Of a stretch of 64,000 nt of DNA, positions 13,001 through 61,500 are shown piece after piece. Below the pieces are notes generated by a model that was not told where the DNA came from, did no database searches, and was given only the letters and a program-made list of their open reading frames with translations. Source of the DNA: Anthonomus grandis grandis. Its lineage: Eukaryota; Arthropoda; Insecta; Coleoptera; Curculionidae. The translations under genes and the position numbers were made by a program. Numbering within the stretch: position 1 is the first letter of the stretch; each line of letters opens with the position of its first letter. Location of the stretch: the NCBI RefSeq assembly GCF_022605725.1, contig NC_065558.1:2790001-2854000 (forward strand), in the 5' to 3' direction.

Positions 13001-14967
13001 TTCTGACTCTTAAGTTGCGTGCTTGACAGTCCTGCACTTGTGGGCTTAACGCTGTTGCCATATCTTTTACAATCTCGAGACTGCATAGTCTCTCATACCA
13101 TATGACTAATTACTTCAAGAATAAATTGAAAATATAAATTAGTCTTTTATTATAGTTCCAATAGTTGAGCCAAAAATGAAAACTATTTTAGAGACGAACC
13201 ATCAACAGAGTGCCGTTTCAAAGAAGTGTCAAGACAGTATCAAAAACTCCAGATTTGGCTCTGCATTTTGTGTCACTACCAGTGGCTAAATTAACATAAT
13301 CTATCCGGTGTTGTCAGCTTGTAAGACCACAGCGAATTTCTTCTTTTCCAAAATGAAGTCCATTTAATGCATTGCTGCAATTTCTGGCCATAACTATTTT
13401 TTTATAGCAAATAAAAGCTTAGCTATTGCTTTTGGCATCAGAGCAGTTCAATATGCTGTCCACCATCGATTTTTGACAACTAGACTCATTCCTATTGTAA
13501 TATATTATTTAGCTTATTTGTGTTTTCGTATCTAAACCATAAAGTATATACTTTTTAGTTACCTCATTTTATGCCTTTCATTTAACATCTAATCATTTTC
13601 ATTGACGTTGTTTTTAAACCATATTCTATATTAAAACATATGTGCCAGAGATTAGAATTGTTAAAATGGGCATAATAAAAACCAAATGATAGAGATTTAA
13701 TAACCTTTGGTTTTTAGCTTAAGTTTGTTTTACAACCAAAAATTTAAATCAAGACCTTCATTTTCATGGTATTAGGATCCGTCAAATTCAAAGTGCATGC
13801 ATCTATCCCAAGTTAATTGATGCTTAACGAAATTCTTAAGCAAATACACATAAAAAAACTCACCACTAACGCAACTATCGTAAATACTTGCCCAAACATA
13901 ACTTAAAAACTTTTTTTTGTTTTTGTATAATTGGCACCACTAATATTTGTTAGAGTGACCAACATGGAAAAGGCAATCACGCAAAATGGCGGCCGCCTGG
14001 TAATGTTCATTTACTTTTCAATGGATTGACAGTTCAGGTATATATTTATTAAATTCATGGCTAAGGTTTAATGCATTGCATCCTAGCAGTCAATGTCACT
14101 AATTTTGATATGAATATCAAAATCCTTACTACAGCTCTGAAACTGATGTCACCTTACCTTTATTGATCCACTATCTCTTGATTCACTAAGTCTGGTACAA
14201 TTAGTGACAGTATAATATTTTTGTGTAATGGTTAAAGAGCCATCATGTTGAACAGGCCATTTTCCCTTTGAAACATCAATTCTTAAAGGCTGTTTAGAGT
14301 GATCAACATTTTTTTTAAAACCACTGTCTGCCTCTACTCACAACTATCATTCGATGAATAGTCATAAAAGAATAACTCATTTCAGTAGCACGACGACAAT
14401 ATCGTCAACTGCATACAATGCATACTAATTACTAACGTATTTGCATAATTAACAACTGATTTCTCGAGAAACTATGCAATTTCAAGACATGCCTTAAAGA
14501 ATTCATTCCAGATATGATCAGAGTGAAAGTACTTACAACTCCACTCCAGCCAATAAAGACTTTGAATTCATAAAATCGACTAATATGACCTCAAAGCCTA
14601 AGAACGCTGACCCAATAGCTGAACTAAGGAATATAGTTCAAAGGTGCGAAATATTTCATCATAAAACAGTCTGAAGAACTAACGTGCGGTATTTTTTAGG
14701 CGTGAAAGTGGTTCCGAAGACGATCCCCCGTTTAATTTTCAAGGGATGTTAAGGAAAACCAACTTCCAAAGGGACTCGTTCAAAAAAGTCGTACCTGGAG
14801 GACGAAGGGATTCGATTAAAAACGCCCTGGAGGCCGTAAGGAGGTTTTCACTTCCCAAGGACAATGATAACGAGGATAGGGATGAAGTGATGATCCTCAA
14901 CACTAAGCCCTGTCACATGGAGCTGATGCCCGGGGTGATTTTGGAGGGCATCGAGGTTGAATTATAA
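2677..14967 (+). CDS. ninaC: Class III unconventional myosin, NINAC-like (3' part, 12 exons)
   Basis: Actin-based motor of the NINAC/myosin III class, known in flies from photoreceptor microvilli where it binds calmodulin and the INAD scaffold. Exons read as 2677-3089, 3139-3277, 3329-3621, 3674-4076, 5809-5958, 6011-6270, 6331-6396, 6486-6661, 12337-12536, 12590-12931, 14512-14643 and 14700-14967; all junctions are GT-AG and keep phase. The protein starts inside the motor (NFHMIYYIYDG), passes switch II (DFYGFE), the actin-binding part (NRDFLPPEIIE), the converter (AIGKSQVFLK), two IQ motifs and a NINAC-type tail, and ends GIEVEL, which could be a PDZ ligand. The N-terminal kinase, P-loop and switch I are absent and must lie upstream of the window. 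An AATAAA follows the stop at 15016. Class assignment is strong; one-to-one orthology with fly ninaC is inferred from tail resemblance and from Wnt10 next door. Confidence 0.87.
4077..5808 (+). repeat. Myosin intron with a dispersed TTCTTCCAGGCAGTTG-type repeat
   Basis: Intron between the actin-binding and converter exons. Degenerate copies of TTATTTCTTCCAGGCAGTTG recur near 4381, 4460, 4728, 5184, 5277 and 5583, often followed by GAGGTTATGA or GTCATG-type sequence and a second CTTCCAATAGGAAG motif. Spacing varies from about 80 to 450 bp. The same core occurs at 10938, 11097 and 11552, and in the palindromic array at 36.3-38.8 kb. No coding potential was found. Confidence 0.55.
5809..6661 (+). 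CDS. ninaC: Myosin III converter, neck IQ motifs and start of tail (four exons)
   Basis: Exons 5809-5958, 6011-6270, 6331-6396 and 6486-6661. The first begins RCIRSDLKSRPGHFN and holds VETARVRQKGYPQRVTFSEFLRR, the standard myosin stretch before the converter. The second reads YKFLAFDFDEN, then AIGKSQVFLK and a first IQ motif in VKIQSILRGFLAKCK. The next two exons join to give a second IQ-like motif, EAAEIIQKAYRRNANKGK. This is the expected calmodulin-binding neck. It is followed by FARKWKLHSVYHVLMQYRAAKLYDFFNL, which resembles the fly NINAC tail. Ends CAACAG before a strong GTAAGG donor at 6662. The next intron is 5.7 kb and contains a Harbinger transposon. Confidence 0.87.
6662..7651 (+). 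other. Myosin intron, first part, no recognised element
   Basis: Start of the 5.7-kb intron that carries the Harbinger element. Short phrases like GCGACAGTCAAATACTTAAG and GACAATCAC recur between 6970 and 7215, and again near 12070-12180, suggesting an old dispersed repeat. No coding region or known element could be recognised. Confidence 0.35.
7864..9632 (+). pseudogene. Harbinger-associated MADF-BESS protein gene, disrupted
   Basis: Exon 1 at 7864-8011 starts MAAERDNNLKIVIEVEKCAC and continues LYNFKRSDYSRKDITEKAWH, a MADF (Myb/SANT-like) domain. A GTAAGT donor at 8012 and a TTTTTTTCAG acceptor at 8799 join it in phase to DQECKERWKTFRSAF, the rest of MADF. The frame then runs through a polar linker to TAA at 9044-9046, continues in the same frame to 9331, and a BESS motif (YFLLSYYPTFEHL, then in another frame TDDQMRHFKLEVLHLID) is split by a frameshift near 9300. 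The last frame ends at 9632. In Harbinger elements this protein helps transposase bind DNA and enter the nucleus. One stop and one frameshift make it a pseudogene. Confidence 0.78.
8151..10007 (-). pseudogene. Harbinger DDE transposase, disrupted and internally deleted
   Basis: The first exon, 10007 to about 9708, encodes an acidic start (SSSEEDSSDEEDM), the Arg-rich RRRRRRQRKYWVHPY, then KFQAFYRMSKESFRELL and APFLHKQN, the usual N-terminus of Harbinger nucleases. After a TTTGTTTCAG acceptor near 8730 the second part reads LGSGCTFMSLSLYFQVGHST (helix-turn-helix region), shifts frame, then IWQKLKDEYMKIPNTEDW, WNIPTCLGAIDG (first catalytic Asp), TNFNYKQYHSIVLMAVCDA, and a C-terminus LRKYLTNYF..ALPWQ. 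The third catalytic acidic residue (the VIENAFG-type block) is missing, which implies an internal deletion. Not functional. The MADF-BESS exon 2 lies inside the transposase intron on the other strand. Confidence 0.78.
10171..12336 (+). repeat. Myosin intron, last part, with short dispersed repeats
   Basis: Downstream of the Harbinger element. At 10570-10745 the phrases GAAACATTTCTGG and GGCATGTTTCT recur, a small degenerate repeat cluster. At 10930-11270 and 11540-11600 there are TTTCTTCCAAGCAGTTGA-type copies of the repeat seen in intron 4077-5808, about 160 bp apart at 10938 and 11097. From 11600 to 12336 nothing was recognised apart from GATAGTCAAA-type phrases near 12070-12130. Confidence 0.45.
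12337..12931 (+). CDS. ninaC: Myosin III tail exons (two exons)
   Basis: Exons 12337-12536 and 12590-12931, separated by a 53-bp intron. The first starts VHFYNQTVFFQLQPIQHC, matching the NINAC tail segment that follows the neck, and continues with LSGIDQKAQPTNWLGELKP. The second begins TGIGEECWDSPYQWRQIQS and then becomes polar and low in order-promoting residues, with many Lys, Glu, Gln and Ser, so this part is probably an unstructured tail. Phase is continuous from exon to exon (GTA GG, then G). The domain function is not clear from sequence. Identity as part of the same gene rests on frame continuity and on the NINAC-like start. Confidence 0.8.
12932..14511 (+). repeat. Myosin intron with a dispersed repeat shared with 57.7-58.2 kb
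   Basis: From about 13530 to 14050 the sequence parallels 57730-58230: shared blocks include ACTTTTTAGTTAC, TTTTTAAACCATA, AATTAGAATTGTT, AATAAAAACCAAATGATAG, AGTGCATGCATCTATCCC and TCACGCAAAA. Identity is perhaps three quarters to four fifths by eye. It is non-coding and likely a segment of a transposon (possibly Penelope-related, because the 57.7-kb copy follows a GIY-YIG domain). 12932-13530 and 14060-14511 hold nothing recognised. Confidence 0.55.
14512..14967 (+). CDS. ninaC: Myosin III C-terminal exons and stop
   Basis: Exons 14512-14643 and 14700-14967, with a 56-bp intron. The first encodes YDQSESTYNSTPANKDF and a polar stretch. The last begins RRESGSEDDPPFNFQG, has a basic patch around FKKVVPGGRRDSIKNALEAVRRFSLP (RRFS is a kinase-site-like motif) and ends PGVILEGIEVEL before TAA at 14965-14967. 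A hydrophobic C-terminus after an acidic residue can bind PDZ domains, and fly NINAC is known to bind INAD; applying this here is inference. The exon starting at 14512 was assigned by phase and acceptor (ATTCATTCCAG) and is the least certain exon of the gene. Confidence 0.78.
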
Positions 14968-15015
14968 TTTATTTCTAGGTTATGTTTAGATGTTGCTAGA
15001 GTGGAATTTTGGAAA

Positions 15016-15021
15016 AATAAA
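15016..15021 (+). terminator. Polyadenylation signal of the myosin III gene
   Basis: AATAAA lies 49 bases after the stop codon, followed within 30 bases by GT/T-rich sequence (GAGTGTTTGTTTTC). This fits a cleavage site near 15040 and gives a very short 3' UTR. Confidence 0.6.
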
Positions 15022-15194
15022 GTTTATTGGTTTAGTTAGAGTGTTTGTTTTCTTACATTTTTTGGGTTAACGGGGTATGGAGGATTTACTGAACGTATGA
15101 CGACTATTAACAATGATAGAGTTGTCATAAAAATGAGACATATTTAAGGAATATTTTGGGTCAGGAAATCAGTAACTTGAGATATGCTCGTGAT

Positions 15195-15550
15195 ACATTG
15201 ATCAACAAAAACGAAGTCTGAAAGAGAAAATGACAAAACAAGTATGGCCTAAAGCTTAATAGCAGTAAGACAAAAATTCATGATAATTGACAAAGCACAG
15301 AACAATCTTCAACACGTTAATAAAATTGTGGACTTCGAAGTAGGATATAGCTTTATATCATAAAGCCTCTAATAACAAACGAAGGAGACTGTAATATAGA
15401 GATACGAGGAAACTTACTATTTATTGAAAGAACAGCTATGAGGAAACTGGTAAGAATTTGGTAAAAATTGAAATACACACAAAATTAAAGCTGGTAAGAG
15501 ACATTTGTTGGTCTGGATCTTCTTCTGGAAATCTGGATGTTTAAAACGTA
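15195..15550 (+). pseudogene. RTE-type LINE reverse transcriptase fragment
   Basis: Lies between the two convergent genes. With frameshifts one reads LNSSKTK, FMIIDKAQNNLQHVNKIVDF, SFIS, then PLITNEGDCNIEIRGNLLFI and ERTAMRKLVRIW. This is the stretch after the YADD box in RTE-like elements (KTKxMxID..., ITxxGxxxxEIRRRLxxARxAMxKL). About 110 residues with at least two frame changes and several stops; dead. Confidence 0.6.
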
Positions 15551-15907
15551 CATTAATATTTTTCTCCCACTATAAATCACTTTTTTAAACACAGTTTTTA
15601 TTATTATAAATAATTTTATTAAAAAATTTACTATTAGGTGATATTTGCTATACTTTTACGATTTTTGTTAATTTTTTTTATTGAAAAATTCTCATTATGC
15701 TCCTCATCAAAACAAAACCCTCATTAATTGTCAAAAACAATAATTTATTAATTAAATTTGTTACTAATCTAAGATTAATAAATAAATAAATATCGTTTAC
15801 TATACAATATGTTCTAAATGGAAGTAATACTGCTTCAGATATGTTACACTAATACAATACAATTATACAATGTTAAAAAAAATATTATAAAATGACGAAC
15901 AATAAAA
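15551..15907. other. Wnt10 3' UTR / intergenic AT-rich sequence
   Basis: Very AT-rich, with several reverse-strand AATAAA or ATTAAA candidates (for example around 15605 and 15743) that could end the Wnt10 transcript. No element was recognised. Confidence 0.35.
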
Positions 15908-56192
<40,285 letters not shown>

Positions 56193-56619
56193 CTGAAACC
56201 AAAAAAAAAAAAGAAAGTTTAATAATAAATAAGAGTAAATCTTCCTCGTTAAAGTGCTGACGGTTTGGGCTGATTAATAGGTGAGCGCAACGACGATCGT
56301 TTCAAAAGATCAGTAGCGTCATCATTCATACAGATCCGGGCATACTCGGCATACCATGGTAAGAGAGAATACCTACGATCCGTCCATGCACGGGGCTGAG
56401 AAGACAAAAACAACGTGGGAACGCCGCCCGCCACTACAACAAATCATTGGGACGTCCAAACTAATTAGTTGGATTTCGGATGATTTCGTTTTGATATGTA
56501 GTTCACTTTTTAGTTTTTTTGGTGATTTTGATTAGAAATTAGAACTCAGTTTTTTCATTATTGTCCTGATGTTCTACAAGAGGGAATATGCCATTTTAGA
56601 GTAATGTAAGTAAATTCCA
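56193..56619. other. Sequence upstream of the first visible Wnt10 exon
   Basis: 56260-56470 is GC-richer than its surroundings and has a 61-codon minus-strand frame (MAGGVPTLFLSSQPRAW start) without a signal-peptide-like hydrophobic stretch. It lacks a donor that would join in phase to the exon at 56192, so I do not call it an exon. It could include untranslated or promoter sequence. Confidence 0.3.
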
Positions 56620-56991
56620 TGTTGTGAATACGATGGTATTTACATCGGCCAAACGTCAAGATATTTAAAAGCTAGAATTTTTGACCATAAAAGAAGTACA
56701 AAACCTTATGTACTTATTAACAGTAATTCAAAAACCGCCCTTGCGAAGCACTTTAAAAAGTTTCAACATCCATTTGATTTTGTAACAATAGAAGTTCTAT
56801 CTAGACAGCATAATTCTAAAAATAGACTCTTATTGAAAATGATTGAAATAAACAAAGATCCAAGTACCATTAATAAAAAACAGGACGTTGATAATCTAAG
56901 CAATGCCTATTTTAATCTAATTAGCAACATAAATGTGCAGAAAAGAAAATTAAAAAAAAAACACTCCAGTGTGAGTCCCCAGCTATATTAA
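56620..56991 (+). pseudogene. Penelope-like element GIY-YIG endonuclease domain, open frame
   Basis: A 123-codon open frame without a start: CCEYDGIYIGQTSRYLKARI, FDHKRSTK, ALAKHFKKFQHPFDFVTIEV, LKMIEINKDPSTINKKQDVD and NLSNAYFNLI, stop at 56989-56991. GIYIG..QTSRxLxxRxxxH is the GIY-YIG nuclease core, with catalytic Arg and the later Glu (KMIEI) in place. In Penelope-like elements this domain is the C-terminus after the reverse transcriptase. The RT part is not directly upstream, so the element is 5' truncated. On the strand opposite to Wnt10. Confidence 0.83.
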
Positions 56992-58560
56992 CCTAATTTA
57001 CCTTTTTAATGTTTTGCTATTTTCTTATATCAAGAATTGATTAGAAGATTAGCTGCTTGAAATGATTATCTTACATCTATTGCCCAAATTCATCTTCCAA
57101 CATAGATGGTATAACAAAATAAAAGAAAAAAAATTAATAGTAAGAAAACTCTATCTCTTATGAATTTCTTGTATTAATTATGATACTACAGTTATTATTA
57201 TTAACGAGATTGATCCACAATATATGTGAGTCACGAAATTATGAATACACCTGGACTGCTAATGCAAATGGCCACCATGACCAAAAATGACCGCTGCCTG
57301 GTAGCCGCCATTTTCATAGTGGTTGTGTCCTTTTGATGTTGGTAACTCTGAACATTATCAGTGTTACCACCAAAAGATACTTTAAATAAAAAGTCGTGAC
57401 TCGTACAGTGGCGTGAACTTTCTTCACTCATAAATAATGAACTCATATTATATAAGAAACGTAGTTTAAAATGAATGAAAATATGGCTTTGCAGGAAGAT
57501 ACTGTTTATGTTCTAGAAAGGCTTCCTCTAAGGAGTATAGTAGGTCATGAAACTAGTTGTCAGTAAATAGAGTTCTTCCCGGTTAATTCTAGTTGAGTTG
57601 TTTAAAATATTTACCTGTAGAGCTTCTCTTTCTTTCTCTTAAATTACTAATTTCCCTTTTTATAACTTTATTTAAATAATAAAACTTATTTTATTTATAT
57701 ATTGGTTAGCTCTGTGTTTTGTTATCTAAATAAACCATAAAGTACATACTTTTTAGTTACATCATTTTATGTCGTTCACTCACCATCTAATCATTTTTAT
57801 TAACATTGTTTTTAAACCATACTCTAAATTAAAACATATTACGTGCCGGAAATTAGAATTGTTGAAATGGGTATAATAAAAACCAAATGATAGGGTTTCA
57901 AAAACCTTTGTTTTTAATTTCAAAAATTTAAATGAAGCTCATATTTTAAAGTGCATGCATCTATCCCTGTAAGTTAACTAAAAGTTAAACCAGTAAGATT
58001 CATAAACCAGTACAAGAAAAATATCAAAACTAATGGAACTATCTTAAATTCTTAAGTAAATGTAACTGGTTTTGTACACATAAACTTCCAAAAACTTTAA
58101 TTGTTTTGTTTCCCTACAGTTGGCACTACTGAAATTTGCCAGAGTCACGCAAAATAGTGGCCACCTACTCGTGGTCATTTATTTTTGAGTGGATTGGCAC
58201 TCGAGGTATATGTATTAAGTTCGTGATGTAAGTGTATATGTAGTTTTTCATATCTGATAGAATCTTCCTAATGTTATCTAGTGTGACTTTTTGGTTTTTT
58301 CAAATTTGAAAGGTTCAGAAATTGTGTCAATTGTGATAACCATTTTTTTAAAATAATTAATTTTATTCAATAAAATTTTAATTGTATAAAATTGGTTCTG
58401 TGACTTTTAATCTAATGATTTTATTGGTTTTTGATGTAGGTATCTTTTAGAGTCCGGAGGATGATATCATAGATATCGAAACTCGGACAAAATATACAAT
58501 ATAATCTAAAGCAGCTTTTTTTACCTACATATATCCAACAAAAGCAAACCCATAAACTGA
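56992..58560. repeat. Probable Penelope 3' region and repeat shared with 13.5-14.05 kb
   Basis: 57730-58230 aligns with 13530-14050. At 58450-58500 GAGTCCGGAGGATGATATCA and GATATCGAAACTCGGAC resemble the gatgatgxxx..cgaaac ends of Penelope-like elements. An intervening 57180-57450 stretch (CATGACCAAAAATGACCGCT) is unrecognised. Whether all this belongs to the same element as the GIY-YIG frame is not settled. Confidence 0.45.
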
Positions 58561-58849
58561 GGTCTGGAGAAATAATTCACGTTATATTTTTTTACCAAGG
58601 TAATAATTTCCGCACAACTTGTGATTTGATGATGATTGATTAGCTCTATTTAGTGAATATTCTAAAGAATAGTACTGATAAGTTTTATGGAACTGTATTA
58701 AGCCAAATACATCTATATTAATAAAGGGTTGGCTGATATTCTTGGTTTTGCATGATATCAGTTGCTTCCGGGAATATTCTTTTCTTCTAATATTACTCCT
58801 TGGATAAAATCTTTGCTTTTAATTAATGTATGTTGTGGTCATTAGAGCA
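58561..58849. other. Unrecognised sequence between Penelope pieces
   Basis: AT-rich, no coding signal and no repeat found elsewhere in the window. Confidence 0.3.
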
Positions 58850-59375
58850 AACGTGTTTAAGAAGAGGATTTGGTATACGCAGTTTCTGGTGTCCAGCGGA
58901 CATTCTGATTTGGTCTTCTATAATAAACCTCGTATTGTTGTTTTCCATATGAAGGCAGTTTTGATGAACTTTTTCATTGTTGAAGTTTCCTTCATGTAAG
59001 TCCTGTAGGATCCTCCAGTTGCTATGGATCTTTCCTTGTTATTTCTACTGCTTTCTTCTTAGTTATCTTCATTAATTTGCTTGGATACTCGTTCTGCTGT
59101 AAGTATTTCCCTATTGAGTGGACCTTCTTATTGCATTAGGGCTGCCTTCCTATACAGGATTTTAATAATTCCCACCTTTGCCGAACCAGGGTTAGTGGAG
59201 CCATAGTGTTGTGTTTGTTTGTGATAGACTGATATCCTTTCCGATTTTCAACTCCATCGTGAATTCAATGGTTGGCCTAATGTTATTTATGTGCTCCAGT
59301 TTGCTTGTTTTGTATCTCTTTTGTCCCAAATAATTATTTGTTTAATAGATTTTATAGGGGCTTAAATCTGCCTTA
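58850..59375 (-). pseudogene. Penelope-like reverse transcriptase remnant
   Basis: Minus strand with stops: KLEHINNIRPTIEFTMELKI, then ISL, then YHKQTQHYGSTNPGSAKVGI, IKILYRKAA, later RVSKQINEDN and WRILQDLHEGN-like sequence. This parallels the Penelope RT C-terminus (LNSIRPSIQFTMExxxxxxLPFLDV, VYRKPTHTxRYxHxxSxHP.xxKxGxI). It is opposite in orientation to the GIY-YIG frame at 56620, so it derives from another copy. Confidence 0.55.
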
Positions 59376-61500
59376 TTAGAATATTTATTATAATTGCCTA
59401 TTTTTGGCCTGGTTGGTTTGCTTGTTTGTCCTTTGTCGTCATTATTTTATTTTATTTTTAGCGCTTATTAATCCGAAATCAGTGAAATTTCTCTTAACTC
59501 CTTTGATTGGATAAAATATTAATTCTTATAGCAAAAAATTAATTTTTTTGATCGGCCTGAATGCCCTAAAATAATCATTTCATCGCTGTGAATTTCAGTC
59601 ACTTTAATGGTTATCGATTGTAATTTTAAGGTTTATTGGCCTATGTTCATGACCATTATTTTCACATTTAGATGTTATGAAATATTTATCTCAGCAATGA
59701 TTTTCATTATAGTTGTGCTATTCCTGAACCCACTGATTTTGAGGTTTCGTTCACCTTGCATAAGCAATTCCTGAATTAGGAGACGTATAGATCTCCAGAT
59801 CTCACTCCAATAGATTTATTCTTACTTACTCATTTATTCTCTCTCTAAATATATTTTGAGTAATATGATGCAGAGAGAAAAAAACCTTCTCTAAAGGTTT
59901 TTTAAACATTGTTTTGGCAAAACGGTGTACTTCATGAGCTATACAGCTCTTATAAATTAATGACACTTCACTGGAACATGACTTGATTGAAACACCGTGT
60001 ACAAGCCTACAAAACTACTTTTTTACTATAGATTTGAATTCTATTTAAAATCCAACAAAATCGAATTTCTAAAAGGCACCTGCACCAATTGCTCCGGCCA
60101 TATAAACATTATATAAAATAATACGGCAATTAAGGCGGAGTGGGACTTAAATCGATAAACAGGGACAGGACGTGTCGCATTTAATGACACTAAAGGCATT
60201 TAAATTGAATTTACTAATTTTGTTGGATAAATAAATCGGTCCTTAATACGGACGGCCGATTGCACTCCGCGGTAATTAATGTAAGTTGTCTAGTTTGAAT
60301 TTAAATTATACGCCGTCTTATGTAATTTATTTTGGTTTTTATGGCGGGAAATTAAACTGATTAAATTTTTAAATGGGTGGAGGTTTTTGATGCACGTTTG
60401 TTTATAAATGTATTATATTAATAGAGTGGTTATTGCTAAAGAAATATTGGATTCTAATATTTATTTGTTGATTAAAATAGTCTTCAATTATTAAAGCTTC
60501 AATACTTAAACAAATATAATTATTAAATACAATTTAATTAAGGAATACATTTTTTTTTAATATTGTTATCAATTTTTAAAGTTTACGGTGTTATTTATTA
60601 AAAAAAAATAGAAAGTTTGTAGACAAAGCTAGTAAAATAAAAAGAAAAAACATATAATATAAATACATACTATAAATCTTTATAAAATTAAATACACAAT
60701 ATAATTAAATACAGTCGGAAGAGTCCAAAATTAATAAAAGAATATTTTTAACAATAAATTTAGTAAATAAAAAAAGTGGTTTACTACAGATAATGCTTTT
60801 TCCAGCAAGTGTCATTCCATATATGGGGTGAAAATATGATATCAACTTCATTTCTAGTGGCAGATAATTACATTATAAAGCTCTTAATTAGCTTTGACTT
60901 ATTGTAATATGGCCTTTCTAGAATTCCTGACAAAATTGCTCCTTTGGTGAAAATCCGGATATTTTTCAAAAAAATTTGCAAAGGCAATCAAATGGTCCTC
61001 TTTAATTTTAAAGGACATTCTAATAGTGCTAAAGGCAATTGTTAGAACTATCCTTAATAGCCAGACTATATATTTACACATACCGCTACAATATTTCTAA
61101 AATTTGTGCATAGATAGATTTATACCTAAAAAAAAAATGTAAAGAATATTCATTTTAATATCATGCTTTTTGTTTATGGTTAGCATCAAAATAAGGAAAA
61201 TATCGATTTGCTGTAACTGTGCTCTACTATAGTACTCTCATAATTTTTTTATGATCCTTAATATTTGTTATTCAATCAGAATATAAGGATTTGTTTTAAC
61301 TAAGAGCATTGACTAAAAAATATATGGCTACCACACATAACCAATATGTGGCAGACTATCCTTTATGTGCCAGTATCTCTTTTTATATCACATCATGCAA
61401 GAGACTCCCATCACTAAAAATATAAAAACCTACCACTCTCTAAACGAGTTTTGTTGGCCACGATAGCGTAAACCTAAAAATTAAAAATTCTATTTGACTG
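59376..61500. other. Upstream flank or first intron of Wnt10 with a candidate regulatory island
   Basis: 59580-59740 has degraded copies of the GCTGTGAT/CAGCAATGATTTT motif from 51-55 kb. 60110-60330 is unique, less AT-rich and non-coding (GGCGGAGTGGGACTTAAATC, AACAGGGACAGGACGTGTCG, GACGGCCGATTGCACTCCGC, GGTAATTAATG) and is the best candidate here for a conserved enhancer or promoter. 60340-61500 is AT-rich with chance short frames only. Confidence 0.3.

Noticed and set aside
56249..56434. 61-codon minus-strand frame just upstream of the Wnt10 exon as a possible first exon
   Set aside because: No hydrophobic signal sequence, and no donor that joins in phase to the acceptor at 56193-56200.
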